A program made the position numbers and the translations under genes. From the NCBI GenBank assembly GCA_003504855.1, contig DNZD01000315.1, forward strand, positions 1 to 11,560: a DNA stretch of 11,560 nt, in the 5' to 3' direction. This document shows positions 6,681 through 11,560 of this stretch, piece by piece (position 1 is the first letter of the stretch; every line of letters starts with the position of its first letter). The notes under the pieces were generated by a model that made no database searches, was not told the origin of the DNA, and saw only the letters and a program-made list of their open reading frames with translations. The stretch comes from Cytophagales bacterium. Lineage in GTDB: Bacteria > Bacteroidota > Bacteroidia > Cytophagales > Cyclobacteriaceae.

Positions 6681-6866
6681 TTTCAGCCACTTTTCTGCGA
6701 GTCGTTACCTATGTTTCTGCGAAAAGCACGCTGCTTTCTGCGAGAAATTACCTACGGGTTACTTATGATTTACCAATCCGCCTGCGACCGCTCTCCTGTG
6801 ATTCACCTATCCGTCACCTGGCGCTTAGCGATATTTCACCTGACCGGCTGCTATCCATTACCAATC
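6681..6866. repeat. Degenerate tandem array with strict 11-bp period
   Basis: The segment divides into 17 consecutive units, sixteen of 11 bp and one of 10 bp (6725-6734), with consensus N-N-T-Y-W-S-C-N4. By hand count, unit position 7 is C in 16 of 17, position 6 is G or C in all 17, position 5 is A or T in 16 and position 3 is T in 14. Example units are TTTCTGCGAGT (6692), AATTACCTACG (6746) and ATTCACCTATC (6801). Two flavours recur, TTACC/TCACC and TCTGC. The period is not a multiple of three, so this is not a coding repeat. It is close to one helical turn of DNA. Confidence 0.75.
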
Positions 6867-6904
6867 GGGTATAAACGAAATAGAAAGCAACCTGTTGGTT
6901 TGTC

Positions 6905-6970
6905 TAAGCTTTGGGTAGACTTTGGATAAACCTTCGATAAGCCTTGCCTAAACGTTCCGTATGCCTTGGC
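6905..6970. repeat. Second 11-bp tandem array, TAARCYTTSSN type
   Basis: Six consecutive 11-bp units at 6905, 6916, 6927, 6938, 6949 and 6960, for example TAAGCTTTGGG, TAAACCTTCGA and TAAGCCTTGCC. A seventh, decayed unit starts at 6971. The consensus differs from the array at 6681-6866 and is in a different phase, but the period is the same. Less-ordered sequence at 6867-6904 separates them. Confidence 0.8.
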
Positions 6971-7010
6971 TAAATGAATGTTCGGATAGTTAACTGTGGG
7001 GCTTTAATTT

Positions 7011-7042
7011 GAAGATTTGAAAATTTTAGGATTTGAAAATGT
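7011..7042 (+). repeat. 8-bp iterated array, GANGATTT type, copy 3
   Basis: Four 8-bp units, GAAGATTT, GAAAATTT, TAGGATTT and the closing GAAAATGT, followed by G. Same closing unit as the other two arrays. Confidence 0.75.
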
Positions 7043-7101
7043 GGGCATCTTATTTGATAGATCATAATGCGGTGGTGAGATAAAGTTCTTTGAAATAATG
7101 T

Positions 7102-7206
7102 GCAAGTCAGGAGACTTGCGTCATGGTAGGTACAAGTGAACGCCTGTTTGAGTCTGGTACGAATGGTTGAGATTGAGTTGGGCGAACACTTGCACCAGAT
7201 AATCCC
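7102..7206 (+). repeat. 95-bp palindromic element, copy D (inverted)
   Basis: Opposite orientation to A, B, C and F. Small hairpin GCAAGTC-AGGA-GACTTGC (7102-7119) has a 7-bp stem, one pair longer than in A or C, inserted on both sides. GTAG lies at 7126-7129. The long arms (7129-7143 and 7192-7206) pair at 12 of 15 positions. At arm position 3, D has T-A where A, B, C and F have C-G, a compensated change. The interior between the arms is longer and mostly unrelated to A-C. Confidence 0.85.
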
Positions 7207-7232
7207 GAAGGGATTGAATTTTCACTAACCAC

Positions 7233-7255
7233 GTGCCGGTGAAGAACACCGGTAC
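7233..7255 (-). repeat. REP-like hairpin, copy 5
   Basis: Arm GTGCCGGTG (7233-7241), loop AAGAA, arm CACCGGTAC (7247-7255), eight pairs plus one G-T. Three bases on, the foot reads CTAA, not CTAC. It lies 22 bases downstream of the stop of the DUF2846 gene at 7278-8036, a place where a transcript-end hairpin would be expected, but without a U-tract. Confidence 0.8.
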
Positions 7256-7277
7256 AGACTAAAGTCGGCTATACCTA

Positions 7278-8036
7278 CTACAACGTCAAATCGCTCCTGC
7301 GGCCACGACGAAAGTCCTTTGGACGCAGCTTCAACTTAACCGCAGTCGGCAGTGGTGTACCCTCCCGATAGGCCTTCCTCAGTTCACTGAATCTCACATA
7401 ATCGTACCGATCCGCCTTGTTAATGTTCTTGATCAGTGCATACAAAAACACACCATCCAATGCCAGGGTACCTGGATCCGTCCCTTCCCCTTGAGCTAAA
7501 TAAATCAATGACCCCGCCAGGCCAAAACCAAAATATAAACATCCCCTGCCGGCATTAATACTCTTGCGTGAAAACAACTTCTCTACCGCCCGGATGGTAT
7601 CAGTCCTCAACCTGATCAGCTCCTCGGTCTTATCCAATTCAATGGTCTGGGCAACAGCAGGATTAAGTTTTACGATATCCAGACGTGCCAAATACGGAGT
7701 CTTGATCGTTGCGGCAGGTGCCTCCTTGAAGTAGTTGGCATCCATGGTGGTCTCCACAAAGTAGACCTGTCCGCCCTGGACCTCCAGACTGAATTCAATA
7801 TTGTTTACAATACTCATGGTAATCGTATGCTTACCAGCAGCAAACTTTCTGGTGAGAATTCCGCCCGGAAAAACCTTACCCAGCACTGCATCCCCTTCGC
7901 GCAGTAGAATTACAGAATTCTCCTGCAGCCGAAGGGGACGATAGAAAAATACCTTGGCGCTGTCCTGCGCCTGCACTGGACCGGAGGACAGCAGCAGACT
8001 AAATAGCAGGAGTTGATTCTTTATTCTACTAATCAT
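7278..8036 (-). CDS. DUF2846-like secreted or membrane protein (paralogue 1)
   Basis: A 252-residue protein with a signal peptide (1-24, core LLLFSLLLSS, ending VQAQ). Residues about 26-110 have the DUF2846 pattern: AKVFFYRP at the start, a short beta-rich middle, AGKHTITM (67-74) and GGQVYFVE (88-95). Members of this family are small exported proteins of unknown role. After it come a helical segment with DTIRAVEKL (about 146-154), a hydrophobic stretch (about 167-182) that may cross the membrane, and a basic tail. The tail motif LPTAVKLKLRPKDF matches LPASVKSKLRRKDF at the end of the 8629-9345 protein, and both start QDSA(K/R)V, so the two are paralogues along their length. This copy has an extra tail, RRGRRSDLTL. 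It lies 44 bases downstream of 8081-8521 and may be cotranscribed with it. Confidence 0.85.
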   Translation of the reverse strand: MISRIKNQLLLFSLLLSSGPVQAQDSAKVFFYRPLRLQENSVILLREGDAVLGKVFPGGILTRKFAAGKHTITMSIVNNIEFSLEVQGGQVYFVETTMDANYFKEAPAATIKTPYLARLDIVKLNPAVAQTIELDKTEELIRLRTDTIRAVEKLFSRKSINAGRGCLYFGFGLAGSLIYLAQGEGTDPGTLALDGVFLYALIKNINKADRYDYVRFSELRKAYREGTPLPTAVKLKLRPKDFRRGRRSDLTL

Positions 8037-8080
8037 TTTGCAATCCTTCCTCGTACCGAAGTTGACATCTCAATATCTAT

Positions 8081-8521
8081 TCATTTAACCTCCAACTTCA
8101 TCCCAATCTCTAAGCTATCAAGCATGACCCCAAATTCCTTCATCGAAAGCGGCCCCCATGTGTTCGATTTCAGAATTTTCGCACAATCCATCGACTTACA
8201 GCTGTTTGCAGGGGGCATGGCAGCTTTGTTGACAATCCAATACGAGGTGATCTCTTCGCCTTCTGACGATGCTATTATCCACCTTTCATCGTAATTCAAT
8301 GCAATCACTTTCGACGGAATGACATCAATACCCATATCACAGCATGAGCCCTTTGACAAACAAAACATAACATACGCGCGCTTCACATCCTCATTCACCA
8401 AGGTAAATCCATTACCGAGCCTCTCTTCACCGTTAAATGATTTACAATAAAAGTCGCACCGAAGATTCATTGCCTGAATCAACACTACAATCCAAACGCT
8501 CAGCATGCCCTTATACTTCAT
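8081..8521 (-). CDS. Small exported protein of unknown function (possibly DUF3997-like)
   Basis: Not recognised with confidence. The 146 residues begin with a hydrophobic segment (6-19, GMLSVWIVVLIQAM) that reads as a signal peptide or anchor. Cys22 follows it but lacks a convincing lipobox. Seven cysteines in total (22, 26, 54, 60, 61, 108, 113) suggest disulphides in the periplasm. The run VIALNYDERWIIASS...SYWIVNK (72-99) recalls the pattern of DUF3997 proteins, in which a residue-level statement about the current state is followed by Y-I-hydrophobic strands. This is a weak visual match. Start at 8521 puts the hydrophobic segment at the N-terminus; TAAACGTA at 8562-8569 (TACGTTTA on the minus strand) is a 7-of-8 match to the Bacteroidota -7 box TAnnTTTG, but no -33 element is seen. 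It lies between the two DUF2846 paralogues, 44 bases upstream of the first. Confidence 0.7.
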   Translation of the reverse strand: MKYKGMLSVWIVVLIQAMNLRCDFYCKSFNGEERLGNGFTLVNEDVKRAYVMFCLSKGSCCDMGIDVIPSKVIALNYDERWIIASSEGEEITSYWIVNKAAMPPANSCKSMDCAKILKSNTWGPLSMKEFGVMLDSLEIGMKLEVK

Positions 8522-8589
8522 CTGAATCTCATTGCGATCTTTTGCTCTGAAGAAAATGGCATAAACGTACCTCTAACTATGACTCCCAC

Positions 8590-8612
8590 GTGCCGGTGAA
8601 GAACACCGGCAC
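8590..8612 (-). repeat. REP-like hairpin, copy 6
   Basis: Arm GTGCCGGTG (8590-8598), loop AAGAA, arm CACCGGCAC (8604-8612), a perfect 9-bp stem. CTAC follows three bases later (8616-8619). It lies 16 bases past the stop of the gene at 8629-9345 and about 70 bases upstream of the 8081-8521 start, so it could act in transcript ending or simply be tolerated there. Confidence 0.85.
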
Positions 8613-8628
8613 AGACTACTTGCACACA

Positions 8629-9345
8629 CTACTTAAAGTCCTTCCTCCTCAGCTTACTTTTTACACTTGCCGGCAATCCTGCTCCATGGGTATAAGCCTG
8701 CAGAACCGGTTCGAGGTGATTGTGATCGAACCGACTTGCATTCCCGAGTCCGGTGCCAGCCATGATGCCACACAACCCAATAAAGATATAGTTGCCCGGA
8801 TCGGGGCTGTCGGAGGAGACGGTACCGACCAAAGACGCCAGGCCAAACATACCAAACCAAAGTGCTCGTGATGTGCCGCCTTTGCGCTTACGGGTATAGA
8901 GGTTATTAAGCGCCCGTACGGTGTCCTTCTGCTGTTCGCCGATCTGCACGACATCATCCTTGATCGAGGCCGCCAGCGCGGGGTTCAACTTCATAAGTTC
9001 CTGCCGGGCCTCATACGAATACACCTGACGGAAAGCAGGCAATCCGACCATGGCACCCATGGTAATGCCACATTCGATATAATAGGTCTGACCCTCCTTC
9101 AGTTGAAGGGTGATAGACCGCTCTCCCTCGGTCTTTCCAATGAATGTCTGCAATCCTGCCACGGTCTTGTACTGTGCCACCGAACCCGGCATCATCCGGG
9201 CGATCTCCGTAGCTCCATGCGAGATGCGATAGGACACCATGCTGCCGGCAAACTTCGAAGGGCGGTAGAAGATCACGCGGGCAGAGTCCTGGGCGGAGGC
9301 GAGGGATGTGGTGAATAAACAAAACAAAAGGAAGGTATGCTTCAT
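8629..9345 (-). CDS. DUF2846-domain exported protein (paralogue 2)
   Basis: A 238-residue protein with a signal peptide (1-19, ending ASAQ). DUF2846 signature at about 21-105: ARVIFYRPSKFAGSMVSYRI (22-41), then beta-rich sequence with GSVAQYKTVAGLQTFIGKTEGE and EGQTYYIECGITMGAMVGLP (84-103). This is a cleaner match to the family than the 7278-8036 copy. Residues 112-155 are helical (ARQELMKLNPALAAS, DTVRALNNLYTRK). Two hydrophobic segments at about 162-176 and 186-200 look like a membrane hairpin. The C-terminal motif LPASVKSKLRRKDF is shared with the paralogue. The domain is of unknown function; the membrane hairpin suggests the fold faces the periplasm (inference). It stands alone, with a 231-base gap upstream. 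Confidence 0.88.
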   Translation of the reverse strand: MKHTFLLFCLFTTSLASAQDSARVIFYRPSKFAGSMVSYRISHGATEIARMMPGSVAQYKTVAGLQTFIGKTEGERSITLQLKEGQTYYIECGITMGAMVGLPAFRQVYSYEARQELMKLNPALAASIKDDVVQIGEQQKDTVRALNNLYTRKRKGGTSRALWFGMFGLASLVGTVSSDSPDPGNYIFIGLCGIMAGTGLGNASRFDHNHLEPVLQAYTHGAGLPASVKSKLRRKDFK

Positions 9346-9505
9346 AACAGTGAATATCTGTGTAAAGATGGAGCTTCGTTGAAATATTATATTATATCTA
9401 CATCTTTTGGTGAATGTGTTGCAATCAATATAGGTGTATTGAGCAAGATGGGCAATCAGGAAAAGAAGATTAAATCAAGCTCACCTTTTTTTGTTTTGCC
9501 CAAAT

Positions 9506-9600
9506 GCAAGTCAGGAGACTTGCGTCATGGCGGGTACAAGTGATCGCCTGATTGAGGCTGGTGGGAATGGCTGAGATTAGGTTGGGCGAAGACTTGAACC
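9506..9600 (+). repeat. 95-bp palindromic element, copy E (overlaps a gene end)
   Basis: Same orientation as D. Small hairpin GCAAGTC-AGGA-GACTTGC (9506-9523). Long arms at 9533-9547 and 9586-9600 pair at 12 of 15 positions and share the compensated T-A at arm position 3 with D. The GTAG foot is lost (CGGG). The distal arm and interior supply the last eight codons and the stop of the TPR lipoprotein gene at 9577-10101. Confidence 0.85.
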
Positions 9601-10101
9601 AGACTTCAGCTCTTTATTCAATTCATCAAGAATAACCTTACCATAAGGTAAATCAGGATCACATTTCAAGCCTTTCTTACAAAATTCAACCGCCTTCTCA
9701 AGTTGATGTAAATATCTAAGTGAAATCGCAATAGAGGCATACGATTTGCATGTTCTATAGTTCAATCTCAAAGATTTGTTGAAGGACCTGATTGACTCAT
9801 CATACCTATGAAGGTCTATTAGACAATGGCCTCTATGATAGTGGTAGCTTCCATTCAGTGAGTCTATGCTTATAAGCTGGTCATAGACCTTGAGAAGCTC
9901 ACTATAGGCCCCTTTCTTATACAAAATCTTTGTCTCCAAGATTAATCTACTTGTGTCACCATACCCCAACTGTGAAGAGTTACTTACCTGAAGGACAGAA
10001 TCAATATGATTCAATTTATCCCCTCCTTTAGTGTTACTAGAAGAGATGCTACAAGCTGTAGCGATCAATATCAGAATCAATAAACCAATAAACACTCTCA
10101 T
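9577..10101 (-). CDS. Putative TPR-containing lipoprotein
   Basis: A 174-residue protein. Residues 1-16 are strongly hydrophobic and lead to a lipobox-like IATAC with Cys17, followed by a Ser-rich linker, as in exported lipoproteins. A predicted helix-rich body follows. Residues about 84-117 (YHYHRGHCLIDLHRYDESIRSFNKSLRLNY) and 118-151 fit two tetratricopeptide repeats, so a protein-protein contact role in the periplasm is likely (inference). An in-frame ATG at 10218 would add 39 residues before the signal sequence; I prefer 10101 because it puts the signal peptide first. The C-terminus Ser-Gly-Ser-Ser-Leu-Arg-Pro-Thr (167-174) and the stop are encoded by repeat copy E, so the original C-terminus may have been lost. 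The start is 7 bases downstream of the stop of a possible gene remnant at 10109-10246. Confidence 0.78.
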   Translation of the reverse strand: MRVFIGLLILILIATACSISSSNTKGGDKLNHIDSVLQVSNSSQLGYGDTSRLILETKILYKKGAYSELLKVYDQLISIDSLNGSYHYHRGHCLIDLHRYDESIRSFNKSLRLNYRTCKSYASIAISLRYLHQLEKAVEFCKKGLKCDPDLPYGKVILDELNKELKSGSSLRPT

Positions 10102-10108
10102 ATCTAAA

Positions 10109-10246
10109 TTAATTATCTTTGTTCCACTCCCTATGAACAGTCTCATAAATATCTGCTTGCTTCTCCATTTCAATTGATTTATCGAGCCATTTACTTGCTG
10201 AATCTCGATATGCTCCATAATAAAAAGAATTCATATAGTAATCAAC
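10109..10246 (-). pseudogene. Possible truncated 3' gene end next to element F
   Basis: A frame of 45 residues, from Val-Asp-Tyr-Tyr-Met to a stop at 10109, has ordinary protein composition (charged, Trp and Tyr present, segment SASKWLDKSIEMEKQADIYE predicted helical). Its upstream continuation lies wholly in repeat F, which begins at 10248, so any original 5' part is gone. The stop is 7 bases from the start of the lipoprotein gene, as in a former operon. A 41-residue protein starting at Met (10234) cannot be excluded. I do not recognise the family. Confidence 0.4.
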
Positions 10247-10247
10247 T

Positions 10248-10341
10248 GGCGCAAGTGTTCGCGCCACTAACTCTTTATCGCAATTACTGATCTGAATAGC
10301 GATCACTTGTGCCCTGGCATGACGGCAGTCTCCGGACTGCC
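10248..10341 (-). repeat. 95-bp palindromic element, copy F
   Basis: Arms at 10248-10262 and 10299-10313 match at 13 of 15 positions, with mismatches at arm positions 4 and 11. Small hairpin GGCAGTC-TCCG-GACTGCC (10324-10341) is a perfect 7-bp stem. In place of GTAG at the foot, the plus strand reads CTGG. The left arm also forms a local hairpin TGGCGC/GCGCCA, as in B. Confidence 0.85.
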
Positions 10342-10345
10342 TCCG

Positions 10346-10459
10346 CTAAACGCTATTCGCGTTTCTATCGTTGGTCCGGTCTGGCCCGCCCATGCTCATA
10401 CCACCATACAGTTTGCCATCCAGCCCCATTAATAGTGGCCCGCTGGGGCTTCCCTCATT
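10346..10459 (-). pseudogene. Possible fragment of a GloVer-type tandem-repeat protein
   Basis: In one minus-strand frame the segment reads Asn-Glu-Gly-Ser-Pro-Ser-Gly, then PLLMGLDGKLYGGMSMGGPD and RTNDRNANSV, then a stop created at the junction with element F. The pattern L-M-x2-DGKLYG-x-(T/M)-S-x-GG resembles repeats of choice-of-anchor tandem-repeat GloVer-containing proteins, where a Phe and the next repeat would follow. There is no start codon and no more repeats, so it reads as an internal scrap. Its right end overlaps the stop of the lipoprotein gene at 10455. The match is by eye only. Confidence 0.35.
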
Positions 10460-11027
10460 TGATGTACTCTATTTCTTCCCTAACATCCTTCATCGTAAAG
10501 TTCCAATATCCAGACCTCAACAGGGAATCATATGTCTTCATATTGCCACTTCGATGATAGTGAAAACGCATCATCCTGCGGTGCCAATCTTGCCTGACCG
10601 CATACATCAGCGAGTCATGATCATCGGAGCTCCAAACGTGTTCAAAGTAACCTCTCTCCTCGCCCTTCATCCTGACCCATTTCACGATCCCAGCAGGGCG
10701 TACTATCGGGCCTGGATGCAGAAAGAGTGTGTCGTCAGAAAACTTCAATATTTTATAATATGGTTTCAATGTGCTCCCATCTTCAAAAAATATTGAGTCA
10801 TCGGTCAACTTGTACCTTCTTGGGTGGAACCATCGTCCAACAGATACATTCTGGAAGTAGAATATAGTATCATTAAAATACAGCTCCGTGTAGTCGGCGA
10901 CTTTTGAGCTATCCGAACGATCATAGTACCAGGTTCCCTTTAGTATCACTTCTTTCCGATCACTGGTGCAAGCACTATAAATCACCATGATCGAAATTAA
11001 TGATAGAATTATGAGGTATTGTCTCAT
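10455..11027 (-). CDS. Putative lipoprotein of unknown function
   Basis: A 190-residue protein. Residues 1-19 form a hydrophobic signal sequence (YLIILSLISIMVIYSA) followed by Cys20, then Thr-Ser-Asp, consistent with a lipoprotein although the -3 residue is Tyr, not the usual Leu. The first part after the linker (LKGTWYYDRSDS..., TELYFNDTIFYFQN, YKLTDDSIFFEDG, DDTLFLHPGP) is a series of short beta-strands of the kind seen in small lipocalin-like exported proteins of Bacteroidota. The C-terminal part (about 125-190) is rich in His, Arg and Tyr (WHRRMMRFHYHRS). No family is recognised. The start at 11027 is fixed by the signal sequence; a plausible promoter lies just upstream (11049-11078). The base composition is visibly more AT-rich than in pta-ackA, as in the two neighbouring lipoprotein genes. 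Confidence 0.8.
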   Translation of the reverse strand: MRQYLIILSLISIMVIYSACTSDRKEVILKGTWYYDRSDSSKVADYTELYFNDTIFYFQNVSVGRWFHPRRYKLTDDSIFFEDGSTLKPYYKILKFSDDTLFLHPGPIVRPAGIVKWVRMKGEERGYFEHVWSSDDHDSLMYAVRQDWHRRMMRFHYHRSGNMKTYDSLLRSGYWNFTMKDVREEIEYIK

Positions 11028-11048
11028 GCAGGAATCAGGTTAAGTTTG

Positions 11049-11078
11049 AAAATATATCCATGTTGGTTCGAATTTCAA
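11049..11078 (-). promoter_or_regulatory. Candidate Bacteroidota promoter for the 10455-11027 gene
   Basis: On the minus strand TTG (plus 11076-11078) is followed after 19 bases by TATATTTT (plus 11049-11056), a 7-of-8 match to the Bacteroidota -7 box TAnnTTTG with an acceptable spacing to the -33 element. It would give a short leader of roughly 15-20 bases before the start codon. Chance matches are expected in AT-rich DNA. Confidence 0.35.
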
Positions 11079-11143
11079 TCACCAAATCTTCCAAATCAGA
11101 TTTGCGTACACGCCTACTACGTGCTAGCAAAAATATCCAGCTG

Positions 11144-11539
11144 TCAGTTCCTTAATCTTATTAGACAGCAATTTCTTCTCAGCCCATTCCTCATTACGGC
11201 ATACAGACGCTTACCCCTAATCAGGTAAACGTCCCGATCACCAGGAATATCGGTATATTTTCTTATTGGCGTTAATGGTTCGGCTTGCTTCTTAAAGTAA
11301 GTCGATTGTAGAATCAGGGTATCTTTAGAAACACTCCAATTCCCGCCAATACTGTCATTAACATAAGCTATCCGATATGAAAATACGTGGTCAGGTCGGA
11401 TCTGTAAGACCAATATTGGAGTATTATCATTGATCACACACGTGGCCTCATAGGTGCCTGGCAATTTGCCGGAAACCATACAGCCTGTCATTGAGAACAC
11501 CCCTCCGATCAGAAGACATATGCTTATCCTGGCCATCAT
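11144..11539 (-). CDS. Small putative lipoprotein of unknown function
   Basis: A 131-residue protein with a good lipobox: hydrophobic segment 3-16, then SMTGC with Cys20. The mature part (LPGTYEATCVIND, PILVLQIRPDHVFSYRIAY, GGNWSVSKDTLILQSTYF) alternates strands with the G-x-W/Y and D-T-L-x-L patterns seen in small beta-barrel (lipocalin-like) lipoproteins. The neighbouring 10455-11027 protein has similar patterns, so the two may be distant members of one fold class (inference). Four cysteines besides the lipid Cys are not arranged in a known motif; two are adjacent (Cys124, Cys125). Two in-frame ATGs (11539 and 11536) are equally possible. The gene ends 116 bases upstream of the next one. 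Confidence 0.8.
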   Translation of the reverse strand: MMARISICLLIGGVFSMTGCMVSGKLPGTYEATCVINDNTPILVLQIRPDHVFSYRIAYVNDSIGGNWSVSKDTLILQSTYFKKQAEPLTPIRKYTDIPGDRDVYLIRGKRLYAVMRNGLRRNCCLIRLRN

Positions 11540-11560
11540 TTTGTCGGGCTCATCTCAGAC

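Larger units (their letters stand above)
6281..7277. other. About 1 kb gene-free repeat region
   Basis: No credible gene. Contents in order: leader of the beta-barrel gene (6281-6340); 8-bp array (6347-6378); AAGAA hairpin copy 3 (6395-6417); 95-bp element C (6431-6523); a 10-bp-stem hairpin with TTGT loop (6550-6574); AAGAA hairpin copy 4 (6614-6636); an 11-bp-period array (6681-6866); a second 11-bp array (6905-6970); an 8-bp array (7011-7042); element D (7102-7206); AAGAA hairpin copy 5 (7233-7255). Plus-strand open frames across 6581-6929 coincide with the 11-bp array and look like its by-product. Confidence 0.75.
10102..10454. other. Gap with repeat F between two gene remnants
   Basis: This 353-base gap contains the possible truncated 3' end of an unknown gene (10109-10246), element F (10248-10341) and a possible fragment of a tandem-repeat protein (10346-10459). 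Nothing else is seen. The open frames on the plus strand here are judged to be shadows. Confidence 0.6.

Noticed and set aside
6581..6929. Two plus-strand open frames of 90-97 codons
   Set aside because: They coincide with the 11-bp-period array, whose units rarely contain stop codons. A period that is not a multiple of three is not expected of coding repeats.
4961..8612. AAGAA hairpins as a CRISPR array or as intrinsic terminators
   Set aside because: Copies are hundreds of bases apart with no uniform spacers and no cas genes. No U-tract follows the stems on the minus strand, so terminator calls are not supported.
9337..9543. A 68-codon plus-strand open frame between two minus-strand genes
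   Set aside because: Its last 12 residues come from element E, it opposes the direction of all credible genes, and no motif is visible.
10371..10796. A 141-codon plus-strand open frame
   Set aside because: Antisense to the lipoprotein gene at 10455-11027, which has a signal sequence and a candidate promoter.

Overview
The window looks like chromosomal DNA of a member of the Bacteroidota, most likely a Cytophagales or Chitinophagales relative (inference). The evidence is a pta-ackA pair whose Pta carries the long N-terminal P-loop domain, several Sec-secreted and lipoprotein genes with the short Bacteroidota style of signal peptide, start codons without Shine-Dalgarno sequences, and DUF2846 and beta-barrel families common in that phylum. 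All ten credible genes lie on the minus strand, so transcription runs from right to left.

Layout, left to right. Bases 63-713 hold a secreted SGNH/GDSL hydrolase. Bases 714-1200 hold a 230-bp tandem duplication that carries a copy of the 3' end of ackA. Bases 1201-2397 are ackA and 2440-4524 are pta, separated by a 42-bp spacer with a perfect four-run G-quadruplex motif. Together Pta and AckA interconvert acetyl-CoA and acetate with ATP formation. Bases 5129-6280 encode an outer-membrane beta-barrel-like protein. Bases 7278-8036 and 8629-9345 encode two DUF2846 paralogues, with a small unknown secreted protein between them (8081-8521). Bases 9577-10101, 10455-11027 and 11144-11539 encode three small putative lipoproteins, the first with TPR repeats. 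From about 4.5 kb rightward the genes are small, poorly characterised, lower in GC and widely spaced, as in an accessory region.

The most unusual content is between the genes. A family of about 95-bp elements (six copies) pairs a covarying small hairpin with a 15-bp imperfect long-range palindrome. A second family of six short hairpins has an AAGAA loop and, on the minus strand, mostly a GTAG foot exactly three bases from the stem, like REP sequences mobilised by RAYT transposases. There are also three 8-bp GANGATTT arrays with a shared end motif and two arrays with a strict 11-bp period. No RAYT, integrase, transposase, CRISPR, tRNA or rRNA gene is visible here. Some repeats have touched genes. 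One supplies the last eight codons and stop of the TPR lipoprotein. Another sits between what look like two truncated gene remnants (10109-10246 and 10346-10459).

Single-residue points: AckA has Tyr at position 7, where the family has a conserved active-site Asn. The other catalytic residues of AckA and the Pta motifs look intact.
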